The notes beneath the pieces are model-generated. The model saw only the letters and a program-made list of their open reading frames with translations. It was not told the DNA's origin and made no database searches. From contig NZ_CP022464.2 in the NCBI RefSeq assembly GCF_002234575.2, positions 1,364,001 to 1,428,000 on the forward strand: 64,000 nucleotides of DNA. Direction: 5' to 3'. Position numbers and translations under genes: made by a program. Of the stretch, positions 1 to 6,543 are shown piece after piece (within the stretch, counting starts at the first letter, position 1; every line of letters starts with the position of its first letter). Origin of the DNA: Enterocloster bolteae (GTDB lineage Bacteria > Bacillota > Clostridia > Lachnospirales > Lachnospiraceae).

Positions 1-2
1 AT

Positions 3-344
3 GAAGGGGCATCGGAAGCAGTCAGGGAGGCATATGGCAGGCAGATGGAATTAAAACGCTACAGCCGGGGAAATGTCTTATATAACGGCCGTGAGATAGC
101 ATGTGTCATCCAGCATGAAATGATGCATATGATTGTAAACGAAACAGGGATGCGGGATGACAGGGAATTAAAGGAATGTTATAATAGGGCTATGAAAAGC
201 GGCGATATTTATGGTATTTCCTACCGCGCTTCGGAAAATGAACGGGAGTTTATTTGTGAGGCAGCGGTTATGTACGAAAACGGGGAGCCGATGCCGGAAT
301 ACATAAAACGCCTGGTGAAGGAGTGTAAATCGCATGAAGCATGA
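3..344 (+). CDS. Phage minor head protein, C-terminal part (partial)
   Basis: The frame is open from the first bases of the window, so only the last 113 or so residues are visible and the true start lies upstream. The fragment has a zincin-type HEMMH motif (residues 24-28 counted from the internal ATG at 45) and, about 35 residues later, a glutamate in the segment EREFICEAAVMY. HExxH followed by E-F-x-x-E-A is known from the metallopeptidase-like tail fused to some SPP1 gp7-type minor head proteins. That, and its place before scaffold and capsid genes, suggests a head morphogenesis protein. The function is inferred, since the head domain itself is not in the window. It overlaps the next gene by 11 bp. 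Confidence 0.55.
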   Translation, partial: EGASEAVREAYGRQMELKRYSRGNVLYNGREIACVIQHEMMHMIVNETGMRDDRELKECYNRAMKSGDIYGISYRASENEREFICEAAVMYENGEPMPEYIKRLVKECKSHEA

Positions 345-534
345 GAACTGTGAAAACTGCTTGGTATACGATGAACTGATGGAGGGAATCCTGGCTCCCT
401 GTGATGAGGAGGAGGCATGGAAGCTCCACTACTGCCTGTCATATGAAAAAGGAATCCCAAAAGAGATATGGTCCGGGAAGAACGCCTGCCCGCATCGGAT
501 TGAGCCAGAATCATCTGAAAGAACGATACAGTAA
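334..534 (+). CDS. Small cysteine-rich phage protein, unknown function
   Basis: The protein has 66 residues and starts at an ATG inside the end of the preceding gene, which suggests translational coupling. It carries a CxxC pair near the N-terminus (C-E-N-C), three further cysteines, and a C-P-H near the C-terminus. This spacing could hold a metal, but it matches no zinc-finger family I can name. Acidic residues are clustered in the middle. It lies between the minor head gene and the scaffold module, so a small late phage protein is likely. I do not recognise a family. Confidence 0.5.
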   Translation: MKHENCENCLVYDELMEGILAPCDEEEAWKLHYCLSYEKGIPKEIWSGKNACPHRIEPESSERTIQ

Positions 535-548
535 CGAAATGAGAATGA

Positions 549-573
549 GTCCCATCTATGGGGCTTATTTTAT
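549..573 (+). terminator. Weak intrinsic terminator candidate
   Basis: The 7-bp inverted arms GTCCCAT and ATGGGGC (one G-T pair) are followed by a T-rich stretch. The loop is very short, so only part of the stem can form. It lies between the cysteine-rich protein and the next gene. Confidence 0.3.
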
Positions 574-607
574 TACGCAAAAATAGGAGCAATGGAAGGA
601 GAACATC

Positions 608-976
608 ATGGAAAAACGTAAATTACTGTTAAAGGACGGAACAGCCATCATCTTGGAAGCCGGATCCTGCCTGGGGCAGATGGAGGCCGCCTATGAGGGG
701 CGGGAAGCCTTAATGACGGATTGGGAGAAGATGACAAAAGAGAACTTATCCCGGGTACAGATAAAGAATGGTGATACGGTGACCGGGACATATGAGCACC
801 TCATACTTGGAAATCCGGTGCTGGTAGTCCGGGGAAAGGAGGACGGCACCCTCCTTGCTTCCTGGGGGATCCGGGAACGTACGGAACTCGAAAAGCTGGC
901 GGACCGAGTAGGGGCAGTGGAGGAAACCACGGATGTGCTTACTATGGATGCACTGACAGGAGGTGAGGGAGCATGA
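608..976 (+). CDS. Hypothetical phage protein (122 aa)
   Basis: The start ATG follows a good AAGGAG ribosome site. The protein is soluble, begins with a short beta-rich stretch (KLLLKDGTAIILEAG), and has a second beta-like segment around residues 55-85. There are no membrane segments and no motif I recognise. Its stop overlaps the start of the next gene in an ATGA, so the two are probably translated together. Its place just before the XkdX-like peptide and the scaffold suggests a late structural or accessory role, but the function is unknown. Confidence 0.55.
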   Translation: MEKRKLLLKDGTAIILEAGSCLGQMEAAYEGREALMTDWEKMTKENLSRVQIKNGDTVTGTYEHLILGNPVLVVRGKEDGTLLASWGIRERTELEKLADRVGAVEETTDVLTMDALTGGEGA

Positions 977-1098
977 TACAGACATTGACCCGTATCTATC
1001 GAGAAACAGGCAACGAACAATATCTGACCAATGCGGTCAAAAAGAAGTGGATCAAAGAGGAAGAAAAAGCCCAAATCATGGCGGAAGTAAATGGATAG
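973..1098 (+). CDS. XkdX-like small phage protein
   Basis: This is a 41-residue peptide whose ATG overlaps the previous stop (ATGA). The pattern 'Y-x-x-x-G ... L-x-x-A-V-K-K-x-W-I-x-x-E-E' resembles the XkdX family of PBSX-like phages, small proteins of about 40-50 residues and unknown role. XkdX usually sits after the tail fibre genes. Its position here before the scaffold is unusual, so it may be a relocated copy or only a look-alike. A ribosome site for the next gene (GGAGG) directly follows the stop. Confidence 0.5.
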   Translation: MIQTLTRIYRETGNEQYLTNAVKKKWIKEEEKAQIMAEVNG

Positions 1099-1110
1099 GA
1101 GGAACATTGG

Positions 1111-1785
1111 ATGGAAGAAGGAACAAAGGCAGCTGTGTCAGAAACGGTATTGGAGCAGCAGGGAGAGAAACAGGAGGAGGGGGGACTGCTTGATAAGATA
1201 CGCAGCCTCCTGGGAGGCAGCCAGAAGAAAGAGGAGAGCCCAGGAACACAGACGCCCGCAAAGGATGGGAAAACAGCAGGGGAAACAAAGGAGGAAGGGA
1301 CAGACGGGAAGGCGGCTTCCCATGAAAAGCAGGCAGAAAAAACCTATACCCAGGCAGAGCTGGCCGCAGAGATTGAAAAAGCCGTAAAGGAAGCAAAGGA
1401 GGCGGAAGAGGCCCGGCGGGCGGAGGAAAAGCGCCTGGAGAAGCTTTCACCGCAGGAACGGGAGGCCGAGGAGCGGGAGGCCATAAAAAAGGAGAACGCA
1501 GAGCTGACCGGGAAACTGAAGCGGATGGAGCTGGAACAGAAAGCGTCCGCTAAGCTGGCGGAGAAGAAGCTTCCGGGCGGACTGTCGGAATTCCTGGATT
1601 ATACAGATGAAGCCAGGATGGCGGCCAGCCTGGAGAAGATTGGAGCCATGTACCAGGAGCAGTTGGAGACCGGCATCAAGGAGCGACTTAAGGGCACCAC
1701 TCCCAAGGGACTGGGAGGAGCAGCCAGTCTGACAGACGGCATGATCAGCGCGGAAATCCAGAAACGAATCAGAGGAGGATTATAA
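1111..1785 (+). CDS. Phage capsid scaffolding protein
   Basis: The protein has 224 residues, is extremely charged and is mostly helical. A long E/K/A-rich coiled-coil stretch covers roughly residues 65-150, and the C-terminal part (about 155-224) is more ordered. This composition, together with its place immediately before the major capsid gene (2 bp between stop and start), is the signature of a scaffolding protein of the DUF4355 kind. Such proteins guide procapsid assembly and are then removed. GGAGG lies just upstream of the chosen ATG. I see no protease in the window that would cut it. Confidence 0.75.
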   Translation: MEEGTKAAVSETVLEQQGEKQEEGGLLDKIRSLLGGSQKKEESPGTQTPAKDGKTAGETKEEGTDGKAASHEKQAEKTYTQAELAAEIEKAVKEAKEAEEARRAEEKRLEKLSPQEREAEEREAIKKENAELTGKLKRMELEQKASAKLAEKKLPGGLSEFLDYTDEARMAASLEKIGAMYQEQLETGIKERLKGTTPKGLGGAASLTDGMISAEIQKRIRGGL

Positions 1786-1786
1786 G

Positions 1787-2740
1787 ATGGCAAACACAAT
1801 TGAGTATGCAAAGATATTTCAGCCGGAGCTTGACGCGGCAGCTGTGGAACAGGCTACATCCGGCTGGATGGAGGTGAACCGTGACCTGGTGCGCTACAGC
1901 GGGGGCGATGAGGTGAAAATACCCAATGTCGTCATGGACGGGCTGGCGGACTATGACCGAGCGAACGGGTTTGTCGCAGGCAGCGTGGACCTTTCGTGGC
2001 AGACCATGAAGATGACCAAGGACAGGGGCCGCTCTTTCCAGATCGATGAAAACGATGTGGATGAGTCCGGCTTTGTACTGGCAGCCGCCAGCCTGATGGG
2101 AGAATTCCAGCGGGTCCATGTGGTCCCGGAGATTGATGCCTACCGTTACAGCACCATCGCGCAAAAATGCATGGGAGTGGACCTGGCAGCATACAGCTAT
2201 ACGCCTACGGAATCGAGTATCCTGAAGGCGCTCTTAGATGATATAGCGGCTGTTCAGGATGTAGTAGGGGAGAACATCCCTCTCATCGTCTCTATCTCTA
2301 CTCTGGTTTTAAACCTCTTGAACAATTCGGACAAGCTGTCCAGGAGGCTGGACGTGACGGATTTTTCCCAGGGAGAAGTGACAGTCAAGGTCAAATCCTT
2401 GAATGGGATTCCCTTACGGTCCGTGCCTTCTAGCCGCATGAAGTCCAAGTATGTATTCCAGGACGGAAAGACAGCCGGACAGGAAAAAGGTGGATTTAAG
2501 GCGGCGGAGGACGCTATTGACATTAACTGGCTTATCACGCCGCAGAACGCCCCCATCGCGGTTTCTAAAACGGACAAAATGCGAATTTTTGACCCGGAAA
2601 CCAACCAGAAGGCCCGGGCATGGGGATGGGATTACCGGAGATACCATGATCTGTGGATCACGAAGGAAAAGCTCAAGACCTGCCGTGCAAATTTTAAACA
2701 GGCAAAACCGGCCTCTGTGGAACCGGAAGAACCGGCATAA
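1787..2740 (+). CDS. Phage major capsid protein
   Basis: The protein has 317 residues and follows the scaffold gene with a GAGGAGG ribosome site. The N-terminus (MANTIEYAKIF) has no cleavable prodomain. The segment with 'GGDEVKIPNVVMDGLADYDR' and the later 'FDPETNQKARAWGWDYRRYHDLW' resemble capsid proteins of PBSX-related clostridial phages. The length fits an HK97-fold shell protein without a fused scaffold. The order scaffold, capsid, connector genes supports the call. The fold itself cannot be confirmed from sequence reading alone. Confidence 0.8.
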   Translation: MANTIEYAKIFQPELDAAAVEQATSGWMEVNRDLVRYSGGDEVKIPNVVMDGLADYDRANGFVAGSVDLSWQTMKMTKDRGRSFQIDENDVDESGFVLAAASLMGEFQRVHVVPEIDAYRYSTIAQKCMGVDLAAYSYTPTESSILKALLDDIAAVQDVVGENIPLIVSISTLVLNLLNNSDKLSRRLDVTDFSQGEVTVKVKSLNGIPLRSVPSSRMKSKYVFQDGKTAGQEKGGFKAAEDAIDINWLITPQNAPIAVSKTDKMRIFDPETNQKARAWGWDYRRYHDLWITKEKLKTCRANFKQAKPASVEPEEPA

Positions 2741-2756
2741 TGGAGGGGAGACGCAG

Positions 2757-3113
2757 ATGACCAGTGAGCAGCTTACATGGATAACCGGGGAGGTGATGGC
2801 CTCCCTAAAGCTATCGGATGACAAGAAATCAGATGTGGAGCGATGTATTCGGAGGATTGGAACCATGGTCCTCATCCGCTGCAACCGGGAGGACATACCT
2901 AAAATGCTGGAGCCGGTGATCGCACAGATGGTGGAGGACACCTTAAAGGAGGAGATGAACCTGTCCAGTGCGGGGGCCGTCTCCTCCGTGACCAGGGGAG
3001 ATACCTCTATCACCTATCGAGACGACACGGCCCTTACCCAGGCATCCTCCCGGCTTTTGAAAGACTATGAGCCCCAGCTACGCCGCTATAAAAAGATGAA
3101 CCTGCCAAAATAA
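2757..3113 (+). CDS. Phage head-tail connector protein (gp6/YqbG-like)
   Basis: The 118-residue product starts at the ATG after GGAGGGGAG. A longer in-frame reading from upstream overlaps the capsid gene and is not needed. The protein is helical, with a conserved-looking 'MVLIRCNREDIPKMLEPVIAQMVEDTL' segment in the first half and a Y/R-rich C-terminus. Its size, helical nature and place directly after the capsid gene match gp6-like DNA packaging/connector proteins, which form a ring under the portal. The assignment rests mainly on synteny with PBSX-type phages. Confidence 0.65.
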   Translation: MTSEQLTWITGEVMASLKLSDDKKSDVERCIRRIGTMVLIRCNREDIPKMLEPVIAQMVEDTLKEEMNLSSAGAVSSVTRGDTSITYRDDTALTQASSRLLKDYEPQLRRYKKMNLPK

Positions 3114-3124
3114 AGGAGGAACAC

Positions 3125-3487
3125 ATGACAGAAGCAGATATCCTGGCTTTGACCTATGAAGATACCGTGACTGTTTACCGGCCTTTCAAAGACCGTCTGC
3201 CAAACGGGGAGACGGCCTTTCACAGGAAAGCGGAGGGAAGGAAGGTTTATGAATCCATCTCCTGCGCTTTGTCCACCCATACGGGAGGAACACTGAACCG
3301 GGAACTGCCCGCCGGAAGTGTCCCCACCCAGTATAGTCTGTTTGTGCGTCCGGAGATAGAGATAGAGCCTAATGATTATCTGGAAATTAAACAGCGGGGA
3401 CGGCTCACCAAAGCCATGGCCGGACTGGCCGAGCGTCAGCCCTCTCACAACCAGGTCCCGCTTGTCATGGAACAGGAGCGTGTCTGA
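3125..3487 (+). CDS. Phage head-tail adaptor (YqbH-like)
   Basis: The protein has 120 residues, is beta-rich, and begins 11 bp after the connector gene with its own AGGAGGAA site. The region 'DTVTVYRPF' followed by 'SLFVRPEIEIEPNDYLEI' is typical of small adaptor/stopper proteins that close the head-tail joint. The stop shares its last base with the start of the next gene (TGATG), which points to coupled translation. The assignment is by size and synteny with the yqbH position of skin/PBSX. Confidence 0.65.
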   Translation: MTEADILALTYEDTVTVYRPFKDRLPNGETAFHRKAEGRKVYESISCALSTHTGGTLNRELPAGSVPTQYSLFVRPEIEIEPNDYLEIKQRGRLTKAMAGLAERQPSHNQVPLVMEQERV

Positions 3488-3924
3488 TGGCCGGGACGGA
3501 ATACCGTATGGATGGACTGGACGAATGGGAACAGGAACTGGCCAGGGCCATTGAGGAGCAGTATCCGGAAGAGTTTAAGGCCATGGTCATCCAGGTGGCC
3601 ATGGAGCTGCAGGGCAAGGTCAAGGAGAAAACTCCTAAAAAGACCAGCTGGCTGCAGAACAACTGGAAGGTGGGAGAAGTCCGGAAGCGTGGGGATGAAT
3701 ATGTGATTGAGGTGTACAACAACGTAGAGTATGCCGAAGCAGTGGAATGGGGACACCGGCAGAAAGTAGGGCAGTATGTTCCGGCCCTGGGGAAGCGCCT
3801 GAAAGCAAAGACGGTTAAGGGGGCCCACATGATGGAGCTGTCCCTTGCGGAGCTTCAGGCCGTACTTCCCGGTTACCTGCAGGAATGGATGAACGATTTT
3901 CTGAACACCCATGACATTGTATAA
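3487..3924 (+). CDS. HK97 gp10-like tail completion protein
   Basis: The protein has 145 residues. It contains a 'LQGKVKEKTPKKTSWLQNNWKVGEV' segment and the late motif 'YNNVEYAEAVEWGHR', which is the hallmark of the HK97 gp10/YqbI family (V-x-Y-A-x-x-x-E-x-G). These proteins act at the neck, joining the completed tail to the head. Its start overlaps the previous stop by one base, and a tail terminator-like gene follows 15 bp downstream. Confidence 0.8.
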   Translation: MAGTEYRMDGLDEWEQELARAIEEQYPEEFKAMVIQVAMELQGKVKEKTPKKTSWLQNNWKVGEVRKRGDEYVIEVYNNVEYAEAVEWGHRQKVGQYVPALGKRLKAKTVKGAHMMELSLAELQAVLPGYLQEWMNDFLNTHDIV

Positions 3925-3939
3925 GACAGGAGGAACTGT

Positions 3940-4410
3940 ATGGATGAGAACATCTTACAGGCAGTAAAGGATGCGGCCATCAGCATGCTGCGTGGTCATG
4001 AACCGGATGTGGATGTGTATGCCGAGGAAATTATGCGGACGGACAGGACGCTGGAACCGGAGAACGAGGATAGCAGTAAATGGTATTTTGTGGAGGTGAT
4101 TCCCACCTCATTTACGACTATCAGCCCGGACCAGACAGAAGCGGCCCTGATGGTATCCGTAGATTACCATGAGCCAGAGGAGTCAATCCGCAGATATGGC
4201 GAAAAGGCCATGGAACTGGACCGCGTATTCCGGCCGGTCTTTCCATTTGCTTACGGAGGAGAGAGGCGGGCAGCCACGGTAGCCCGCGTTACCACCAATA
4301 TCAGCGGCGGCATGCTTCACCTGACCTTCCCTCTTACCTTCATCGTATCGGACCGGGCGGAGGAAGGAACGGAGATTGGAATACTGGAAATGAGAAGCGA
4401 GAGAGGATGA
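3940..4410 (+). CDS. Phage tail terminator-like protein (DUF6838/YqbJ-like)
   Basis: The protein has 156 residues, with an alternating strand/helix pattern and the segments 'SSKWYFVEVIPTSFTTISPDQTEAALMVSVDYHEP' and 'GGMLHLTFPLTFIV'. Proteins of this size and layout between gp10-like and sheath genes in PBSX-like phages are annotated as tail terminators, which cap the growing tail tube. The AGGAGG ribosome site is 7-8 bases upstream. The family name is from memory of synteny; the role is inferred. Confidence 0.65.
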   Translation: MDENILQAVKDAAISMLRGHEPDVDVYAEEIMRTDRTLEPENEDSSKWYFVEVIPTSFTTISPDQTEAALMVSVDYHEPEESIRRYGEKAMELDRVFRPVFPFAYGGERRAATVARVTTNISGGMLHLTFPLTFIVSDRAEEGTEIGILEMRSERG

Positions 4411-4414
4411 GAAC

Positions 4415-5485
4415 ATGGCATTAGGATTACCGAACATCACAATTATATTTAAGGGCCTTGCCGCCTCCGCCATCGAACGGAGCGAGAGGGGAATTGTGGT
4501 CTGTATGATAAAGGATGACACGGAGGGCGGACAGAGGCTGTCGGTTTATGAGAGCATCCTGGATATTGACTTTGAGCACATGACGGAAGCCAACTACGGA
4601 TATTTAAAGCTGCTATTTGAAGGAGGACCCGTGCGGGTGATTGTACTGAGGGAGTCCGCCGAGTCCCCCAACCTGGCTGCGGCATTGAAGGAGCTGATGT
4701 ACCTGCGCTGGAATTACCTGTGCTATCCGGATATTTCAGACGAGGACAAGACCACGCTGGCGGCCTGGATTAAGGAGATGCGGAATAAGAACCATAAGAC
4801 GTTTAAAGCAGTGCTGGCCGCAAGTGCCAGCGACCATGAAGGGATTATCAATCTGACCACGGATGGGATAGAGTCCTCCATTACTGGAAAGACCCACACG
4901 GCAAAGGAATACTGTGCACGGATTGCGGGGGTCTTAGCCGGGCTTTCTCTGTCACGCTCCAGCACTTACTATGTGCTGGGAGACGTATTAAAGGCAGAGT
5001 GTCCATCGGACCCGGATGAACGCATTAACAAGGGAGAGTTCATCCTGGTGTTTGACGGGGAGAAATACAAGGTAGGCCGGGGCGTCAACAGCCTGACCAC
5101 CTTTACGAAGGAAAAGACGGAGGATGTGCGCAAGATTAAGATTGTGGAGGGGATGGATCTCTATCAGGACGACATCCGCAACACCTTCACAGACAGCTAT
5201 GTAGGAAAGTATGTGAATGACTATGACAACAAGCAGCTGTTCGTGGCGGCCGTACGTGCATATCAGGCAGGACTCGCAGGGGAGGTGCTGGATGCCAGCT
5301 ATGACAATACGGCATCGGTGGACGCACAGGCCCAGAAGCAGTACCTGCAGGAACGGGGACAGGATGTATCCCAGATGACAGAGACAGAAATTCTGACAGC
5401 CAACACTGGGGCCAAGGTGTTCATTGCCAGCCATGTGAAGTTCGTGGACGCAATGGAGGACCTGCAGATGACCGTGAATATGTAA
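4415..5485 (+). CDS. Contractile tail sheath protein (XkdK-like)
   Basis: The 356-residue product has the right length for the sheath of PBSX-type myophages. It opens with 'LGLPNITIIFKGLAASAIERSERGIV', the N-terminal arm typical of sheath proteins. Its C-terminal region, 'IASHVKFVDAMEDLQMTVNM', matches the conserved beta-strand end of the family. The sheath surrounds the tube and contracts to drive DNA delivery. It makes this phage a myovirus type. The start is 4 bp after the previous stop, and the tube gene follows with a 10-bp gap. Confidence 0.88.
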   Translation: MALGLPNITIIFKGLAASAIERSERGIVVCMIKDDTEGGQRLSVYESILDIDFEHMTEANYGYLKLLFEGGPVRVIVLRESAESPNLAAALKELMYLRWNYLCYPDISDEDKTTLAAWIKEMRNKNHKTFKAVLAASASDHEGIINLTTDGIESSITGKTHTAKEYCARIAGVLAGLSLSRSSTYYVLGDVLKAECPSDPDERINKGEFILVFDGEKYKVGRGVNSLTTFTKEKTEDVRKIKIVEGMDLYQDDIRNTFTDSYVGKYVNDYDNKQLFVAAVRAYQAGLAGEVLDASYDNTASVDAQAQKQYLQERGQDVSQMTETEILTANTGAKVFIASHVKFVDAMEDLQMTVNM

Positions 5486-5495
5486 GGAGGAGACA

Positions 5496-5933
5496 ATGGC
5501 AGGAAACGTGAGAGGGAACCGGACCCTGACCGGAAGTTGGGGCGAGGTCTGGGTGGACGGTGAAAAGATATTCGTTCTCCAGAAGATTGAACAGAAGGTG
5601 GAGGTCAACCGCGAGGATGTGCAGATGGGGATGGACGTGGACAGCAAGATGACTGGGCTTAAGGGGTCAGGTACCCTGTCCATCAAGAAGGTTTATTCCA
5701 GGGCAAAGGCTGTCTTAGAAAAGCTGAGTGCAGGCCAGGATGTCCGCTGCCAGATCATTGCAAAGCTGAAGGACCCGGATGCCGTGGACGGCCAGATAGA
5801 ACGCTGGAGCACGGATAATGTATGGTGGAACACCATCCCGGTCATCAGCTGGGAGACAGGGGGACAGGTACAGGAGGAGTGGGAGTTCGGCTTTACCCCA
5901 AGCGACATGAAGAACTTGGACGAAATCAAATAG
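5496..5933 (+). CDS. Tail tube protein (XkdM-like)
   Basis: The protein has 145 residues and begins after AAGGAGGAG. 'GNRTLTGSWGEVWVDGEKI' and 'GSGTLSIKKVYSRAK' are typical of XkdM, the inner tube subunit of PBSX-like contractile tails. The sheath, tube, chaperone, tape measure order is classical. The ending '...GFTPSDMKNLDEI' is also typical of the family. Confidence 0.88.
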   Translation: MAGNVRGNRTLTGSWGEVWVDGEKIFVLQKIEQKVEVNREDVQMGMDVDSKMTGLKGSGTLSIKKVYSRAKAVLEKLSAGQDVRCQIIAKLKDPDAVDGQIERWSTDNVWWNTIPVISWETGGQVQEEWEFGFTPSDMKNLDEIK

Positions 5934-5950
5934 GACGGAGGAATCGGAAA

Positions 5951-6358
5951 ATGGAACAGAATAAAGAGGATATTTTTAAACGCTTTTTAGCAAAGGCAGA
6001 AAAACGGGCGGAGGAAAAGAAGATACACCGCACCTGCCTGGTCCGGGTGCCAAGTATGGATGAACGGATCCGGATCCGCGGCCTTTCAAAACAGGAGATT
6101 GCGGAGGTATCGGAGATTGATAATACGGATGACCCTTACGCGGGTGATAAATATTCCGTCTACATAGCCACTGTGGATCCGGATTTAAAAGCGGTTGCCA
6201 AGCAGATGAAGGAGGACGGAAACATCCAGGAATACACGGATGTGGTTGACATTTTTGAGATTTATGAGACCCGGCAGCTGGCGGAAAAGATCATGGAGCT
6301 GTCCGGCGTCAGTGGAAAGAACAAGATTGAGGTCATAGAGGAAAGCCTAAAAAACTAA
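5951..6358 (+). CDS. Tail assembly chaperone, short form (XkdN-like)
   Basis: The start is the ATG at 5951; longer in-frame readings overlap the tube gene. The product has 135 residues, an acidic/basic N-terminal helix (KRFLAKAEKRAEEKK) and the segment 'VPSMDERIRIRGLSKQEI' seen in XkdN-type proteins. It is the upstream (G-like) half of a tail assembly chaperone pair that coats the tape measure protein during tail assembly. The last sense codons, CTA-AAA-AAC just before TAA, form a -1 slippery site, so part of the ribosomes should continue into the downstream half. Confidence 0.85.
   Translation: MEQNKEDIFKRFLAKAEKRAEEKKIHRTCLVRVPSMDERIRIRGLSKQEIAEVSEIDNTDDPYAGDKYSVYIATVDPDLKAVAKQMKEDGNIQEYTDVVDIFEIYETRQLAEKIMELSGVSGKNKIEVIEESLKN
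6349..6355 (+). promoter_or_regulatory. -1 ribosomal frameshift site (A AAA AAC)
   Basis: The heptamer A-AAA-AAC lies in the correct zero-frame phase (CTA AAA AAC), directly before the TAA stop of the XkdN-like gene. It is one of the strongest known bacterial -1 slip sites. A -1 slip opens a frame that runs without a stop to the TAG at 6538-6540, 3 bp before the tape measure ATG. Confidence 0.85.
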
Positions 6359-6540
6359 TCCGGCTGGATGGAGAGGCGGAGTTTTTAAGCTATTACATCC
6401 AGAAGGGATTCACTCCGGAATATCTCTTGTCCATGGGACTATCCCAGAAGCTTTTCTTTGTCGCATCCATGCGGCTGGAACAAAAGCGGGAGGAGGAATA
6501 TTTTAAGGCACTATGCAGGGTACTGTCCAGAAGGAGGTAG
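6355..6540 (+). CDS. Tail assembly chaperone, frameshift extension (T half)
   Basis: This is the -1 frame continuation of the XkdN-like gene: 61 codons reading LIRLDGEAEFLSYYIQKG..., ending at TAG. The slipped product would have 135 + 61 = 196 residues. The segment has no suitable start codon near its beginning; the first ATG in frame is well inside. The sequence is helical and basic at its end (LCRVLSRRR). By analogy with lambda G/GT and many myophages, the long form binds the tape measure protein encoded just downstream. Confidence 0.8.
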   Translation, partial: LIRLDGEAEFLSYYIQKGFTPEYLLSMGLSQKLFFVASMRLEQKREEEYFKALCRVLSRRR

Positions 6541-6543
6541 GCG

